Assembly (NCBI GenBank): GCA_019739215.1 | Contig: JAHHDR010000036.1 | Location: 143,300-207,299 of the forward strand | From: Rhizobium sp. | Lineage (GTDB): Bacteria; Pseudomonadota; Alphaproteobacteria; Rhizobiales; Rhizobiaceae | Direction of reading: 5' to 3' | DNA: 64,000 nt | Shown here: positions 37,336 to 46,951 of the stretch, piece by piece | How positions within the stretch are numbered: position 1 is the first letter of the stretch | How the letters are laid out: every line of letters starts with the position of its first letter | The notes under the pieces: model-generated | Seen by the model: the letters and a program-made list of their open reading frames with translations, nothing else | The model's database searches: none | Told to the model about the DNA's origin: nothing | Translations under genes and position numbers: made by a program

Positions 37336-38217
37336 ATGGCTTTCGGCCCCTATCTCTTCCTCGCCATCCTCGAAGGCCTGGTGCAGGCCTCGGTCCTGAC
37401 GATCACGGCGGTGGGTCTGTCGCTGGTCTTCGGCATCATGCGCGTGGTCAATGTCGCCCATGGCGAGTTCTTCATGCTCGGGGCCGTCTTTGCATGGTTC
37501 ACGACAAGTCTGATCACGGGACATCCGGCGCTCGGCTTTCTCGCGGCGCTCATCATCAGCCCGCTGATCGTCGGCGCGATCGCCTTCGTGTCGGAACGGC
37601 TGGTGCTGAAGCGGCTGGACTACGATCCCGAGGCGACCATCGTCGCGACGATCGGGCTGCTCTACATTTTTCAGCAGTCGGCGCTGATCTTCTTCGGGCC
37701 GAATGCGCAGGCGGTCGAGCCGCCCTTCTACTGGCGCATCCGCTTTCCCTGGTTCGGCTATGACGGCTACAAGCTCTTCATCATTGCCGCCGCGATCGTG
37801 CTGATGGTCGGCGTTTGGTTCGTGATGAAGAAGACCCGCATCGGCATCGTCATGCGCGCCACGCAGCTCGATCGCGAGACGGCCCGGGCCTTCGGCATCA
37901 ATGTCGACCGGGTTTCGGCCATGGTCTTCGGGCTGGGCGGCATGCTGGCCGCGATGGCCGCTGTGCTGGTCGTTCCGATCCAGCAGGCGCATTACCTGAT
38001 GGGGCACGATCCGTTGCTGCTGTCCTTCATCGTCGTGATCATCGGCGGGCTCGGCAGCGTGCAGGGCACGGTCATCGCGGCTGTCATCATCGGTCTGTCC
38101 GATGGCATCCTGTCGGTGTTCTTCTCGCCGACGCTCGCCAAGATGGTCTCGACCATGCTCGTCGCCATGGTGCTGATCGTGCGGCCCAACGGCCTGTTCG
38201 GGAAGGCCGAGCGATGA
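37336..38217 (+). CDS. livH: Liv-type ABC transporter permease LivH (second operon)
   Basis: A 293-residue polytopic permease with VFGIMRVVNVAHGEFFMLGAV near residue 30, the LivH signature, and a coupling region MRATQLDRETARAFGINVDRV. Stop overlaps the livM start (ATGA). Confidence 0.93.
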   Translation: MAFGPYLFLAILEGLVQASVLTITAVGLSLVFGIMRVVNVAHGEFFMLGAVFAWFTTSLITGHPALGFLAALIISPLIVGAIAFVSERLVLKRLDYDPEATIVATIGLLYIFQQSALIFFGPNAQAVEPPFYWRIRFPWFGYDGYKLFIIAAAIVLMVGVWFVMKKTRIGIVMRATQLDRETARAFGINVDRVSAMVFGLGGMLAAMAAVLVVPIQQAHYLMGHDPLLLSFIVVIIGGLGSVQGTVIAAVIIGLSDGILSVFFSPTLAKMVSTMLVAMVLIVRPNGLFGKAER

Positions 38218-39176
38218 CATCAAGCGATATTCGCCGCAACCTGATCCTGCTCGTGCTCGTCATGGCGGCGCTTTTCCTGCTACAGTTCGTCCTGCCGCAA
38301 TATTACGTACTGACGATCACCCGGATGATGGTGCTGGCCGTCTTTGCCGTGGGCTACAACATGCTGCTCGGCTATGTTGGTCTGCTCAGCCTCGGCCATG
38401 CGATCTTCTTCGCAGCCGGGCTCTATGGCGCCGGGCTCGCGACCTACCATCTCGGGATATCCGTGCCGGTCGCCTTCCTGATCGGCATTGCCGCCGCGCT
38501 TGTGCTGGCCTTCGCGATCGGTTGGGTGGCGCTGCCGACGATGCGCATCTCCTTCATGATCGTGACGCTGATGTTCTCGCAGGTCGGCTTCCTCGCCACG
38601 CTCTACTTCGCGGCCTATACCGGCGGCCAGGACGGGCTTTCGCTGCCGCAGGCGGCGCGGCAATTCAGTTTCTTCGGCGTTGATCTCAGCCTGGCCAATG
38701 ACGCCGTGCGCTTCAACATCGCCTATCTGCTGCTGCTCGCGGCGCTGGCTATTTCCTTCGCCGTGCTGGTGAGCCGGCGCGGGCGCATCTTCACGGCGAT
38801 CCGCGAGAACGAAGGGCGGACCGAAATGCTCGGCTTCAACACATTCGCCGCCAAACTCGAGGCTTTCCTCTATTCCGGCGGCATCGCGGGTGCGGCCGGT
38901 GCCGCCTACGGGCTGCTGTTCGGCTACATGGGGTCCACCTTCGCCTCGATCCAGTATTCGATCGAGGTGCTGCTGTTCACGCTGCTCGGCGGCGCGGGCA
39001 CTTTGCTCGGCCCGCTCATCGGCGTGGCGCTGATGATGGCGCTGATCGACCAGCTGAGCGAACTCACCAGCGCCTACCTGCTTGTCATCGGCGTGGTGCT
39101 GATCGCGCTGGTTCTGTGGTTCCCCAAGGGCATCCTCGGCTCGATCCGGGAAAGGTGGGTCAAATGGCTGATGTGA
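38214..39176 (+). CDS. livM: Liv-type ABC transporter permease LivM (second operon)
   Basis: A 320-residue polytopic permease. GYVGLLSLGHAIFFAAGLYG is the LivM hallmark and AIRENEGRTEMLGFN the coupling region. The ATG at 38214 overlaps livH; its end overlaps the livG start by 13 bases. Confidence 0.93.
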   Translation: MTSSDIRRNLILLVLVMAALFLLQFVLPQYYVLTITRMMVLAVFAVGYNMLLGYVGLLSLGHAIFFAAGLYGAGLATYHLGISVPVAFLIGIAAALVLAFAIGWVALPTMRISFMIVTLMFSQVGFLATLYFAAYTGGQDGLSLPQAARQFSFFGVDLSLANDAVRFNIAYLLLLAALAISFAVLVSRRGRIFTAIRENEGRTEMLGFNTFAAKLEAFLYSGGIAGAAGAAYGLLFGYMGSTFASIQYSIEVLLFTLLGGAGTLLGPLIGVALMMALIDQLSELTSAYLLVIGVVLIALVLWFPKGILGSIRERWVKWLM

Positions 39177-39895
39177 CACCCATCCTTTACACGTCAGGCC
39201 TCAAGCGTCATTTCGGGGGCTTGCGTGCGGTCGACGGCATCGATTTCACTCTCAATGCTGGCGAGATCCGGGCGATCATCGGCCCGAACGGCGCGGGCAA
39301 GACGACATTCGTGAGCCTGCTGTCCGGCCGGACTTCGGTTACAGAAGGCCGCATCATGTTCAGGGGGCGGGACACCACCGCGGTGCCGGCGTTCCAGCGC
39401 GTGCGGCTCGGAATTGCCTATACGTTCCAGATCACCAACATCTATTCCAAGCTGTCCGTCGCCGAAAATGTTCGCATCGCAGCGCTCGGGCGCGCGCAGC
39501 GTGGCGAGGCAGTGGATGTGGAGGCGGAAGCCATGGCCGCGCTTGCGGCCGTCGGCCTGTCCGATCGAGGGTCGCACCGCGCCGGCGAGATGGCGTATGG
39601 CCACCAGCGCCTCGTGGAAGTGGCCATGGGGCTCGCCCTCAAACCGTCGGTGCTCATTCTCGATGAGCCGACCCAGGGCCTGTCCGACACCGAGATCGAC
39701 AGTTTCTGCGCGCTCGTCAAGGAGATCGCCCGCACGGCGACCGTCCTGCTCATCGAACACAACATGGATGTCGTCATGCGGCTTGCCGATCGCATCACCG
39801 TGCTCAATCGTGGGCTCAAGCTCGCCGAGGGCACGCCGGCGGAGATCCGCGAGAACGCCGAGGTTCAGGCAGCCTATCTCGGGACGGGTACGTGA
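39164..39895 (+). CDS. livG: Liv-type ABC transporter ATPase LivG (second operon)
   Basis: A 243-residue ATPase: Walker A GPNGAGKTT, FQITNIYSKLSVAENVRIA, C-loop MAYGHQRLVEVAMG, Walker B VLILDEPTQGLSD and switch LLIEHNMD. Start ATG at 39164 lies within the end of livM; the stop shares a base with the livF ATG. Confidence 0.93.
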   Translation: MADVTPILYTSGLKRHFGGLRAVDGIDFTLNAGEIRAIIGPNGAGKTTFVSLLSGRTSVTEGRIMFRGRDTTAVPAFQRVRLGIAYTFQITNIYSKLSVAENVRIAALGRAQRGEAVDVEAEAMAALAAVGLSDRGSHRAGEMAYGHQRLVEVAMGLALKPSVLILDEPTQGLSDTEIDSFCALVKEIARTATVLLIEHNMDVVMRLADRITVLNRGLKLAEGTPAEIRENAEVQAAYLGTGT

Positions 39896-40599
39896 TGCTG
39901 CAGATCGCGAACCTCAACAGTTTCTATGGCAACGTACAGGTCCTGCGCGACTTCTCGGTCTCGGTTGCGGCGGGCGAAATCCTCTGCCTGCTCGGCCGCA
40001 ACGGCGCGGGCAAAACCACGGCGCTCAAGTCGATCCTCGGCCTGCTGCCACCCAGAAGCGGCCGTCGCGTGCTGGATGGCCGGGACATCAGCGATCTACC
40101 TGCCGAGGATATCCCGCGACAGGGAATCGGCTATGTGCCGCAGGGTCGCCGGCTCTTCACCGAACTGACGGTGAGGGAGAACTTGGAGGTCGGACTGATG
40201 ACGCGCGGTTCCGGAAAGGCCGCGCTCGAGCGCGCGGTTTCGTATTTTCCCAAGCTCACGGAGCGCTTCGGCCAGCAGGCCGGCACGCTGTCGGGCGGAG
40301 AGCAGAGCATGGTGGCGATCGCCCGTGCTCTTTGCGTCGAGCCGCGCCTGATCATGCTGGACGAGCCGACTGAGGGCCTGATGCCGTCGATGATCCAGGC
40401 GATCCGCGATGTCGTGAGCAAGCTCCGCTCCGACGGGGTCGCCGTACTTCTCGTCGAACAGCGGATCGACGCCGTGCTGCCGGTCGCCGACCGCATCGCC
40501 TTCATGGACCAGGGCCGGGTCCAGGCCGAAGCCACGGTCGCCGAGGTCAAGGCCAACCCGGCGCTGGTGCAGAAGTATCTCGGCGTCGGGCATGGTTGA
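39895..40599 (+). CDS. livF: Liv-type ABC transporter ATPase LivF (second operon)
   Basis: A 234-residue ATPase: Walker A GRNGAGKTT, signature LSGGEQSM, Walker B LIMLDEPTEGLMP and switch LLVEQRID. The start is the ATG at 39895, in TGATG with the LivG stop. Last gene of the operon; its stop is 15 bp from the convergent membrane-protein gene. Confidence 0.93.
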   Translation: MLQIANLNSFYGNVQVLRDFSVSVAAGEILCLLGRNGAGKTTALKSILGLLPPRSGRRVLDGRDISDLPAEDIPRQGIGYVPQGRRLFTELTVRENLEVGLMTRGSGKAALERAVSYFPKLTERFGQQAGTLSGGEQSMVAIARALCVEPRLIMLDEPTEGLMPSMIQAIRDVVSKLRSDGVAVLLVEQRIDAVLPVADRIAFMDQGRVQAEATVAEVKANPALVQKYLGVGHG

Positions 40600-40614
40600 G
40601 ATCAGAGCGCGGGC

Positions 40615-42048
40615 TCAGATGCGCGGCGTGGCCAGGAGCCAAAGGCCGAAGCCGGTGTAGAAAACCATCAGTACGGCGAGCGGGATCTGGCTGATCACGG
40701 CCTTGCGCGCACTCGCGAATAGACGCAGCGCCATCAGGTGAGCCATAATGATGCCGATAACGTGACCGAGCGCGATCACCGTCGTCTGGGTGTTGAAGAT
40801 CAGCGTCACGCCGTCCAGTGTATTGAGAAACGATGTCGTTGTGTGGGCGTCCGCGGTGCCCAACAGGTTCCAGTCGAGATCGAAGGGATCGCTCATCGCG
40901 ATGGCGGCATTCTGGCCATCGACCAGCACGCTGGTCAGGTAGTGCGCGGCCTGGAAGGCGAGGGCGATCGGGGTGATCGAATGCACCAGCCGGCCCGAGA
41001 CCTCCCGCCAGCGACCTGCCTCGCCCGCCATTGCGGCCCCGGCGACGACCGAGAGGATGAAGGCGGCCGATAGTGCCGCGAAAGTGCCGATCAGGCCGAT
41101 CGTGCCCGACCAGACGACCGCGCTGCGCCCCGGGAATTCAAGGGGATTGATTCCGATGGCGCCGAGCCACAGGAATGTGCGGGACAGGCCGTCGAAGGTG
41201 ACGGTGGAGAGCGTCAGCAGCAGGAACAGGACCGCAGAGAGGGGGAGCGGTGGTAGCTCGGTCAATGTCCGGCCGGGCCAGACGAGACTAAGCCGGGTGC
41301 GGTCCGATGCTGCCGGTTCCCGCGCGATCGGTGACAGCCGCCCGATCAGGCCGAAGAAAATCGAGAACGGTTCGGCGCGTGCCATCCAGTCCTTTTCGCC
41401 AAACACAAGCGCACCGATCAGATTGAAAACGACATAGATGGCGACGGCGGCCGCCAGCCGATCCGGGTCGGCCGGTGCGAGGTCGATGAGCTCGAACCAG
41501 GCGAAAGCCGCGAACTGCAGGATGGCGATGAGGTAGCCGATGCCGGTCGGCAGGGTTGCGAGAGGGTCGCGCCCGCGGCGGCCGAGCAGCGCTAGAAGCC
41601 CGGTCCAGGGATTGAGATGCGGCCAGAGCGGGCCGGTCACCGCCTGGATGACGGTGAAGCAGACCCACCACATGGTCCAGATCATCGCCGGCAGCGGATT
41701 GGCGACGGGATCGCGACTGCCGAAAAAGCCCGCGAGCACCAGCACGCTCAGGAAGAGCAGGGCGACGACAGACGTCGCCGCATGTGGAATGTCACGGACG
41801 GCAAACAGCGGCAGCCGCATGTCGGCCACGCGGTCGACGAGGCGTGGCGGGAGGATCGCGAGAAGCACGAAGGACGCCGCGACGGCCAGGGCGGCACCCG
41901 CGAGATAATAGCCGGTTGGAAGCAGAAGGATAATACCGCCTTCCGCGCCATGCGCCAAGGCTGAGGACGGCAGGAGGATGATCGCCAGCCTGCCAGCGAC
42001 ACGCTGGACCATCCGGCGCTGGATGCCGCGCTCCCTCCCGCCGGACAT
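40615..42048 (-). CDS. Uncharacterised polytopic membrane protein linked to nicotinate dehydrogenase
   Basis: I do not recognise this protein. About 477 residues, with a signal-like start (RVAGRLAIILLPSSALAHGAEG) and about 11-12 hydrophobic segments. Several histidines sit in or at the edge of membrane segments (LAHGAEGG, DIPHAATS, WPHLNPW, LVHSITPIALAFQAAHYL, IALGHVIGIIMAHLM) and could bind heme or metal. It directly follows the NicB-like gene on the same strand, so it may anchor the enzyme, accept its electrons or help transport. Start uncertain: ATG 42048 with GAGCAGG upstream is chosen; 42087 and 42012 are alternatives. GC content is like the neighbours. Confidence 0.7.
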   Translation of the reverse strand: MSGGRERGIQRRMVQRVAGRLAIILLPSSALAHGAEGGIILLLPTGYYLAGAALAVAASFVLLAILPPRLVDRVADMRLPLFAVRDIPHAATSVVALLFLSVLVLAGFFGSRDPVANPLPAMIWTMWWVCFTVIQAVTGPLWPHLNPWTGLLALLGRRGRDPLATLPTGIGYLIAILQFAAFAWFELIDLAPADPDRLAAAVAIYVVFNLIGALVFGEKDWMARAEPFSIFFGLIGRLSPIAREPAASDRTRLSLVWPGRTLTELPPLPLSAVLFLLLTLSTVTFDGLSRTFLWLGAIGINPLEFPGRSAVVWSGTIGLIGTFAALSAAFILSVVAGAAMAGEAGRWREVSGRLVHSITPIALAFQAAHYLTSVLVDGQNAAIAMSDPFDLDWNLLGTADAHTTTSFLNTLDGVTLIFNTQTTVIALGHVIGIIMAHLMALRLFASARKAVISQIPLAVLMVFYTGFGLWLLATPRI

Positions 42049-42104
42049 TGCCTGCTCGGGGGGGGCCGCCGTTATCGGTGCGCACATTGTCACGCCCGGC
42101 GCTT

Positions 42105-45100
42105 TCAATGGCCCAGATCCCGTATCCGGGCTGCCTCGTTGCGCAATCCGCTCCATGCCGCCTTGTCCGGTGCAAAGCGTGCCCTCAGATAGGCGGCCAG
42201 GTTCTCGAGCTGCCGGTCTGAGAGGCTTTCACGGAAGGCCGGCCATCGACATGACCTCCAACTGCTCGGCGGTTGCATGGCGACTGAGCGCTGCGGGCGC
42301 TTCGGCGCCATTCAGGATGGTCTGCAGCAGATTGTCGGGCCGGTCGCTGTGGAGATTGCTGTTGAGCGCGAGGCTTGCGAGCGGCGTGCCGTCGGCGTGG
42401 CAGGCGGTACAGGCCCCTTCGAAGATGCGCGCGCCGGCAGGTTCGGCCAGGGCGGCGGCGGTCTCGGCGGCCCGCGTGGCGTCGAGGGCCGCGATCCTGT
42501 CGGTGGTGGCGTCGGGCTTGCTGCCATCAGACAGGTAGATTGCCATCGCTCTGATGTCCGCGTCGGGCAGGGGGTGCAGCGACTTCACCACATCCGCCCA
42601 TCGGTCCGTTGGCGGCGCCGTGGTCGCGCGAATAGCCCTGCCGGAGATAATCGTAGAGCGCGTCTTCGGTCCAGCCGACCGGGGACATGCCCGGCCCCCG
42701 GATCGCCGGCGCTTCCCAGCCATCGGCAAAGCCGCCGGCGAGATGGGCCGTGCCGTCCAGCTCGGCGCCCACCGCGTTGCGCTCCGTGTGGCAGGCGGAA
42801 CAGTGGCCGAGGCTCTCGACGAGATAGGCGCCACGGTTCCAGGCGCTGCTTTTCGTGGTGTCGGTTACGCTGGTCGGCTTGAGGTAGAGCGCATTCCAGC
42901 CTGCCATCAGCCCGCGGATGTTGAAGGGGAATTTGAGCTTGCTCTCCGCCACTGTGTTTGGCGCGGCCGGCTCCGCCATTCAGATAGGCGTAGAGCGCCT
43001 GGATATCCGCCTCGTCGGCCTTGGCGAAGGATGTGTAGGGGTGGACCGGATAGAGGTGGCTGCCGTCCCTCCGCACGCCCTGGCGCATCGCGCGTTCGAA
43101 AGCCGGGTACGACCAGGCGCCGATGCCGGTGGCGACATCGGCGGAAATATTTGCTGCATGGACGGTCCCGAATGGCGTTTCGAAGGCCCGGCCGCCGGCA
43201 AAGGCCACGCCGCCGACGTCCTTGCCCGTGCCGACATGGCAGATATTGCAGGCGCCCGCCGCCGCCGCCAGCCGGCCGCGCTCGATCGTGGCCTGGCTGA
43301 ATGTGGCCGGATCTGGTCGGGCTATCTGCGGAATGGCCGGCTTGATCGGGGCGAGGAGGGCCAGACCGCCGGCTGCAAGTCCGGCAACACCGGCAAGACC
43401 GAATCCGAGGCCGAGGAGCGGTCGCCGCGGGGTTCGTGCCACGGGCGGCGACAGCCGCTTCTCCTGCGTCTGGCCCATCGCGGCCAGTATCTTGTCCGGT
43501 GTCAGCGGCAATTCGCGGAAGCGGATGCCCGTCGCGTCATAGACGGCGTTGACGATCGCCGCCGCACTCGGCACCGAAGCGCTTTCGCCGGCGCCGCGCG
43601 GCTCTTCATTCTGGCGCGGCAGCATCAGCACGTCGATGTCAGGCAGTTCGGGGAAGGTCAGGATCGGATAGCCGCCCCACTCGACGCTCTCGACTTCGGT
43701 CGCGGAGAAATCGACCTTTTCCTTCAGCACCCGGCTGATCGACTGGATGACGTTGCCGTGGATCTGGTGGCGCACGCCTTCGGGGTTAACCATCATGCCG
43801 GTGTCCTGGCCGACGGTGATGCGGGTGACGGCAACGACGCCGGTTCGCCTGTTCACGGCGACGTCCGCGACCCAGGCCGACCAGGCGGCCGGGACGCCCG
43901 GAAACTTGCCATGCACGTAGAGGGCATAGGCAAAGCCGCGGCCATAGAGCAGATCGCCTTCGCCGCCCTCGGTGCCCCAGCGGGTGCGCGGCGTCCACTT
44001 CGCCTTCTCCGCCACCGCACGGACGAGATCGATGGCGCGCGGGTCGGTCAGGTAGCGCAGCTTGTATTCGATCGGGTCGACCTTTGCGGCCGCCGCCAGT
44101 TCGTCGACGAAGCTTTCATGCGCGAAGGAATTCGGCATGGCGGAGACGCCGCGGAACCACGAGGCCCGCGCGATCGGCGGCATGTCATGAACCTGGATGC
44201 GCATGTTGCCGATGGCATAGGGCGGGATCGCCGTGCGGTCGCCCATCTCCGTCGTTTCGTTGCCGCTGATCTTTCCCGTCAGCACCAGCGCCAGCGTCGG
44301 CGCGAGGTTGGACGGATAGCGCGTCTCGAAATCATAGGCCGCCGGCCCGCCCTCGAGATCGATGCCGCCCCTGACGTCGATGACCTGTCCCGCGCCCTTC
44401 GGCTCCCAGCCGTGTTCCTGTTCGCGCGTGAGCTGGACGCGGACAGGACGTCCGACAGCGCGGGAAAGCAGTGCCGCATCGGCGGTGACGTCGTCGGCGC
44501 AGTTGCGGCCATAGCAGCCGGCGGCCTCGAGGCGCTCGATGACGATCTGTTCCTCCGGCCGGTCGAGCAGCTGGGACAGGTCCCGCCGCATCCAGTGCGG
44601 GTTCTGCGTGCCCGACCAGACGACCAGCCGGTCGTCCTGCCAGTCGGCGACGGCGCAGGAAGGGCCGATCGAGCCGTGCATCTGATAGGGCCAGACATAG
44701 GTGCGCTGCATGACGATTTGGGCGCCGGCCATCGCCGTCTCGACGTCACCTGTCTCCTTGAGCAGTCGCGTCTTCTGTGCCGTGTTGCCGCGGAGGGCCT
44801 CCTCGACCCGGTTCAGGTCGGGACGGACCGGCTGGGTGCGCCAGGTCACCCTGAGCCGCCGCATCGCCTCGACCGCATGTTCCTCGCGGGTCGTGACAAC
44901 GCCGACGAAATCCCCCACGACCACGACGGCGACGAGCCCTGAAATGTCGGCCACCGAACTCTCGTCGACCGATACAAGACTGCGTCCCACCAGTTCGCCA
45001 TGGTCGAAGCCGGCATGCGGCGGCCGGATGACGCGGCCATGCAGCATGCCGGGCACGCGCACGTCATGGACATAGGTCCATTCACCCACAGCCTTCCGGG

Positions 45101-45647
45101 CAATGTCGTTGCGGGGTGGGGAATGACCGACGATACGATAGAGTTCTGGCGATTTCAGCGGAATGCCGGGATCGATCTCGATACGCTGATGCCGTCCGGC
45201 AATCAGTTCACCATAGGAGATGCTCCATTCGCCATTGCCGATCGTGCCGTTGCGCACCACGAGAGCGTCTTCGGACACGCCGTGGCGTTTCGCCGCCGTG
45301 GCGAGAAGGTGGCGGCGCGCGGTTGCCGCAGCCTGCCGCAGGGGAATAGCGGTGACCTGAATGGTTTCGCTGGCGATCGTCGGGCCCTGGTCGGGCGCGG
45401 CGGAGGTTGTGCCGAGCACCATCGTGACGCTGTCTACGGAGATGTCGAGTTCCTCCGCCACGATCTGCGCCAGCGCGATCCGGATGCCAGTGCCGAGATC
45501 GACATGGCCCGAAAAGGCTGCAACCGACCCGTCGGCGCCGAGCGCGAGGAACACTTCCGGCAGGTTGGAGGTCCCCTGCCGGATCAGCAGCAGCACATCG
45601 TCCGAATCTAGATAATGCTCGAGCGGGATCTCGTGAAGTCGGCTCAT
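42105..45647 (-). CDS. nicB: NicB-like molybdenum hydroxylase with three C-terminal cytochrome c domains (three frame breaks)
   Basis: Large subunit of a nicotinate dehydrogenase-type enzyme that hydroxylates N-heterocycles using water and passes electrons to c-type hemes. Residues 1 to about 710 form the xanthine-dehydrogenase-type Moco domains; GAGESASVPSAAAIVNAVYD carries the expected catalytic glutamate. A membrane segment (LLGLGFGLAGVAGLAAGGLALL) follows, then three heme sites CNICH, CSACH and CTACH. The architecture equals Pseudomonas NicB. The reading frame breaks at the TT of 42979-42980, the CCC of 42597-42599 and near 42240; each is cured by removing one base, giving about 1180 residues. 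Stop of nicA overlaps the ATG at 45647. Isoquinoline or aldehyde oxidation is an alternative. Confidence 0.82.
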
Positions 45648-46123
45648 GCGCCCCGCCTCATGAGATCGGCGGCGCGGCGGACCGCGGCCAGGATTTCGAC
45701 ATGGGTGCCGCAGCGACAGAGATGGCGCGCCAGCGCATGGCGGATTGTCGCTTCATCCGGTTGGGGTGTGTTGCGCAGCAGCGCGGTCGTGGCGATGATC
45801 ATGCCGTTGAGACAGTATCCACATTGTGCGGCCTGCATCTCGATGAAGGCACGCTGTACCGGATGCGGCTCGACTGAAGTTCCGAGCCCCTCGAGCGTGA
45901 CGATCTCCCGCCCCTCGACGGTGGCGGCTTCGGTCGTGCAGGAGCGTATCGAGCGACCGTCAACCAGCACGGCACAGGCGCCGCATTCGCCCAGCCCGCA
46001 GCCGAATTTCGGTCCGTTGAGCTCGAAGTCATTGCGCAGGATGTAGATCAGGGGCGTCTCGGTGGCGGTCTCCACCATCCGGGACCGGCCATTCACGGTC
46101 AGTGTTATCGGCCGCACCGTCAC
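45644..46123 (-). CDS. nicA: NicA-like [2Fe-2S] subunit of nicotinate dehydrogenase
   Basis: Small electron-transfer subunit of the molybdenum hydroxylase. The ferredoxin-type cluster is FGCGLGECGACAVLVDG, with a fourth Cys in RSCTTEA; the second all-helical cluster uses CGYCLNGM and HLCRCGTH. A GTG at 46123 gives 159 residues, near the 157 of Pseudomonas NicA. An upstream open frame reaches 46246 but its N terminus is unlike the family and lacks a ribosome site, so the start is uncertain. Overlaps nicB by four bases. Confidence 0.83.
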   Translation of the reverse strand: MTVRPITLTVNGRSRMVETATETPLIYILRNDFELNGPKFGCGLGECGACAVLVDGRSIRSCTTEAATVEGREIVTLEGLGTSVEPHPVQRAFIEMQAAQCGYCLNGMIIATTALLRNTPQPDEATIRHALARHLCRCGTHVEILAAVRRAADLMRRGA

Positions 46124-46239
46124 CGGTGGCGCCCCGCTGCGGCTCCGCCGCGCGCTCGCGAAGCCTTCGCGTGCTCGAAAGACACTTGCATGTTCCCCAA
46201 GGGTTTCAGTTCTGATTACCCGATTGGTCCGCATCTTAG

Positions 46240-46271
46240 CCAACAATCATTGGCATGCAAACGATTATTGG
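46240..46271. promoter_or_regulatory. 32-bp imperfect palindrome upstream of nicA
   Basis: Centred on GCATGC: left arm CCAACAATCATTG, right arm AAACGATTATTGG, matching each other at all but four positions per arm. It lies 117-148 bp before the preferred nicA start and 50 bp downstream of the marR stop. Size and symmetry suggest a dimeric or tetrameric regulator site distinct from the TTCGTATAC-type operator. Confidence 0.55.
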
Positions 46272-46320
46272 GCTCCGCTGCGGAGGCTGTGGAGAATGTC
46301 GCAGACGGCTGGCGCCGTGC

Positions 46321-46764
46321 TCAGCAGATCTTGGTCAACAGCTCGATCAACATCATTCTCTCGCCCGAGGTGAGCGGCGAGAGCGTTTCTTCGGTCACGG
46401 CTCGCGCCAGGGCGAGATTGCGGGCAATCACGGCTTCGCCTTCGGCGGTCAGCGAAAGAACGAGCCGTCGGCCGTCGTTCAGGTCCGGCGCCGTCTGCAC
46501 GAAGTCGCGCGCGACCAGTCGATCGACCACGCCCTTGATCGTCGCCACGTCCATGGCCGTTTCGCGGCCAAGCTGGTTCTGGGAGGTGGGCTGGATCTCC
46601 CTCAGCTTCGAGAGGGCCGCCCACTGCGTCGTCGTCAGCCGGTCGCCCATCCGGCCGGCGAAAATGGACACATGGCGCTGGTTGGCCTGGCGCAGGAAGA
46701 ACCCGATCTGCTGGTCCACCCGGTAATCGGCTGCGCCCTCGACTATGGTTTCATCCGCATCCAT
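46321..46764 (-). CDS. MarR family transcriptional regulator (NicR-like candidate)
   Basis: A 147-residue winged-helix regulator. The DNA-binding region is LTTTQWAALSKLREIQPTSQ, QLGRETAMDVATIKGVVDRL and the wing NDGRRLVLSLTAEG, the MarR pattern. The ATG at 46764 gives MDADETIVEG. It is divergent from the 6-hydroxynicotinate reductase gene and stands upstream of nicAB, and in Pseudomonas putida a MarR protein (NicR) controls nicotinate genes, so it is the natural candidate to bind the shared operators. Binding is not shown by sequence alone. Confidence 0.85.
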   Translation of the reverse strand: MDADETIVEGAADYRVDQQIGFFLRQANQRHVSIFAGRMGDRLTTTQWAALSKLREIQPTSQNQLGRETAMDVATIKGVVDRLVARDFVQTAPDLNDGRRLVLSLTAEGEAVIARNLALARAVTEETLSPLTSGERMMLIELLTKIC

Positions 46765-46872
46765 CGCTGTCCGGTCCGTGTCGTTCACACAGGGGCATTG
46801 TATCGGCGCCCGGATTTGGTTTAACTGGTCAGACTCATTTGTCAACGAAACATCCCCTGCACCGCGTCTCGC

Positions 46873-46901
46873 TTGACAGACGCGAAAGGCGAGCGGATAC
46901 T
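46873..46901 (+). promoter_or_regulatory. hnr promoter, TTGACA-N17-GATACT
   Basis: Perfect -35 at 46873-46878, 17-bp spacer, -10 GATACT at 46896-46901, followed at once by the shared operator. Predicted transcription start lies inside the operator. Confidence 0.8.
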
Positions 46902-46920
46902 CATTCGTATACAAACGAAA
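46902..46920. promoter_or_regulatory. Shared nicotinate-regulon operator, copy B
   Basis: CATTCGTATACAAACGAAA, 32 bp before the hnr ATG and directly after the -10. Distance from the -35 first base is 29, identical to copy C and one more than copy A. Confidence 0.8.
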
Positions 46921-46951
46921 TAGGGCTGTCCCGGGCTGGGGAGTGCGCGTC

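Noticed and set aside
35848..38223. A 791-residue open frame on the minus strand across the second Liv binding protein and permease
   Set aside because: Low-complexity composition rich in Arg, Asp, His and Glu, opposite clearly recognisable genes; a shadow of GC-rich codon use.
42918..44942. A 674-residue plus-strand open frame opposite nicB
   Set aside because: No recognisable motif, whereas the minus strand encodes the Moco domains.
42105..45647. NicB-like gene as a true pseudogene
   Set aside because: All three breaks are cured by one base, the three heme motifs and flanking residues are intact, and the same error type occurs in putA and at the window end.
46829..46850. A fourth copy of the nicotinate operator before marR (TTTCGTTGACAAATGA, minus strand)
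   Set aside because: The arms resemble the shared element but the spacing is about four bases shorter, and the TTGACA inside may simply be a -35; too weak to count.
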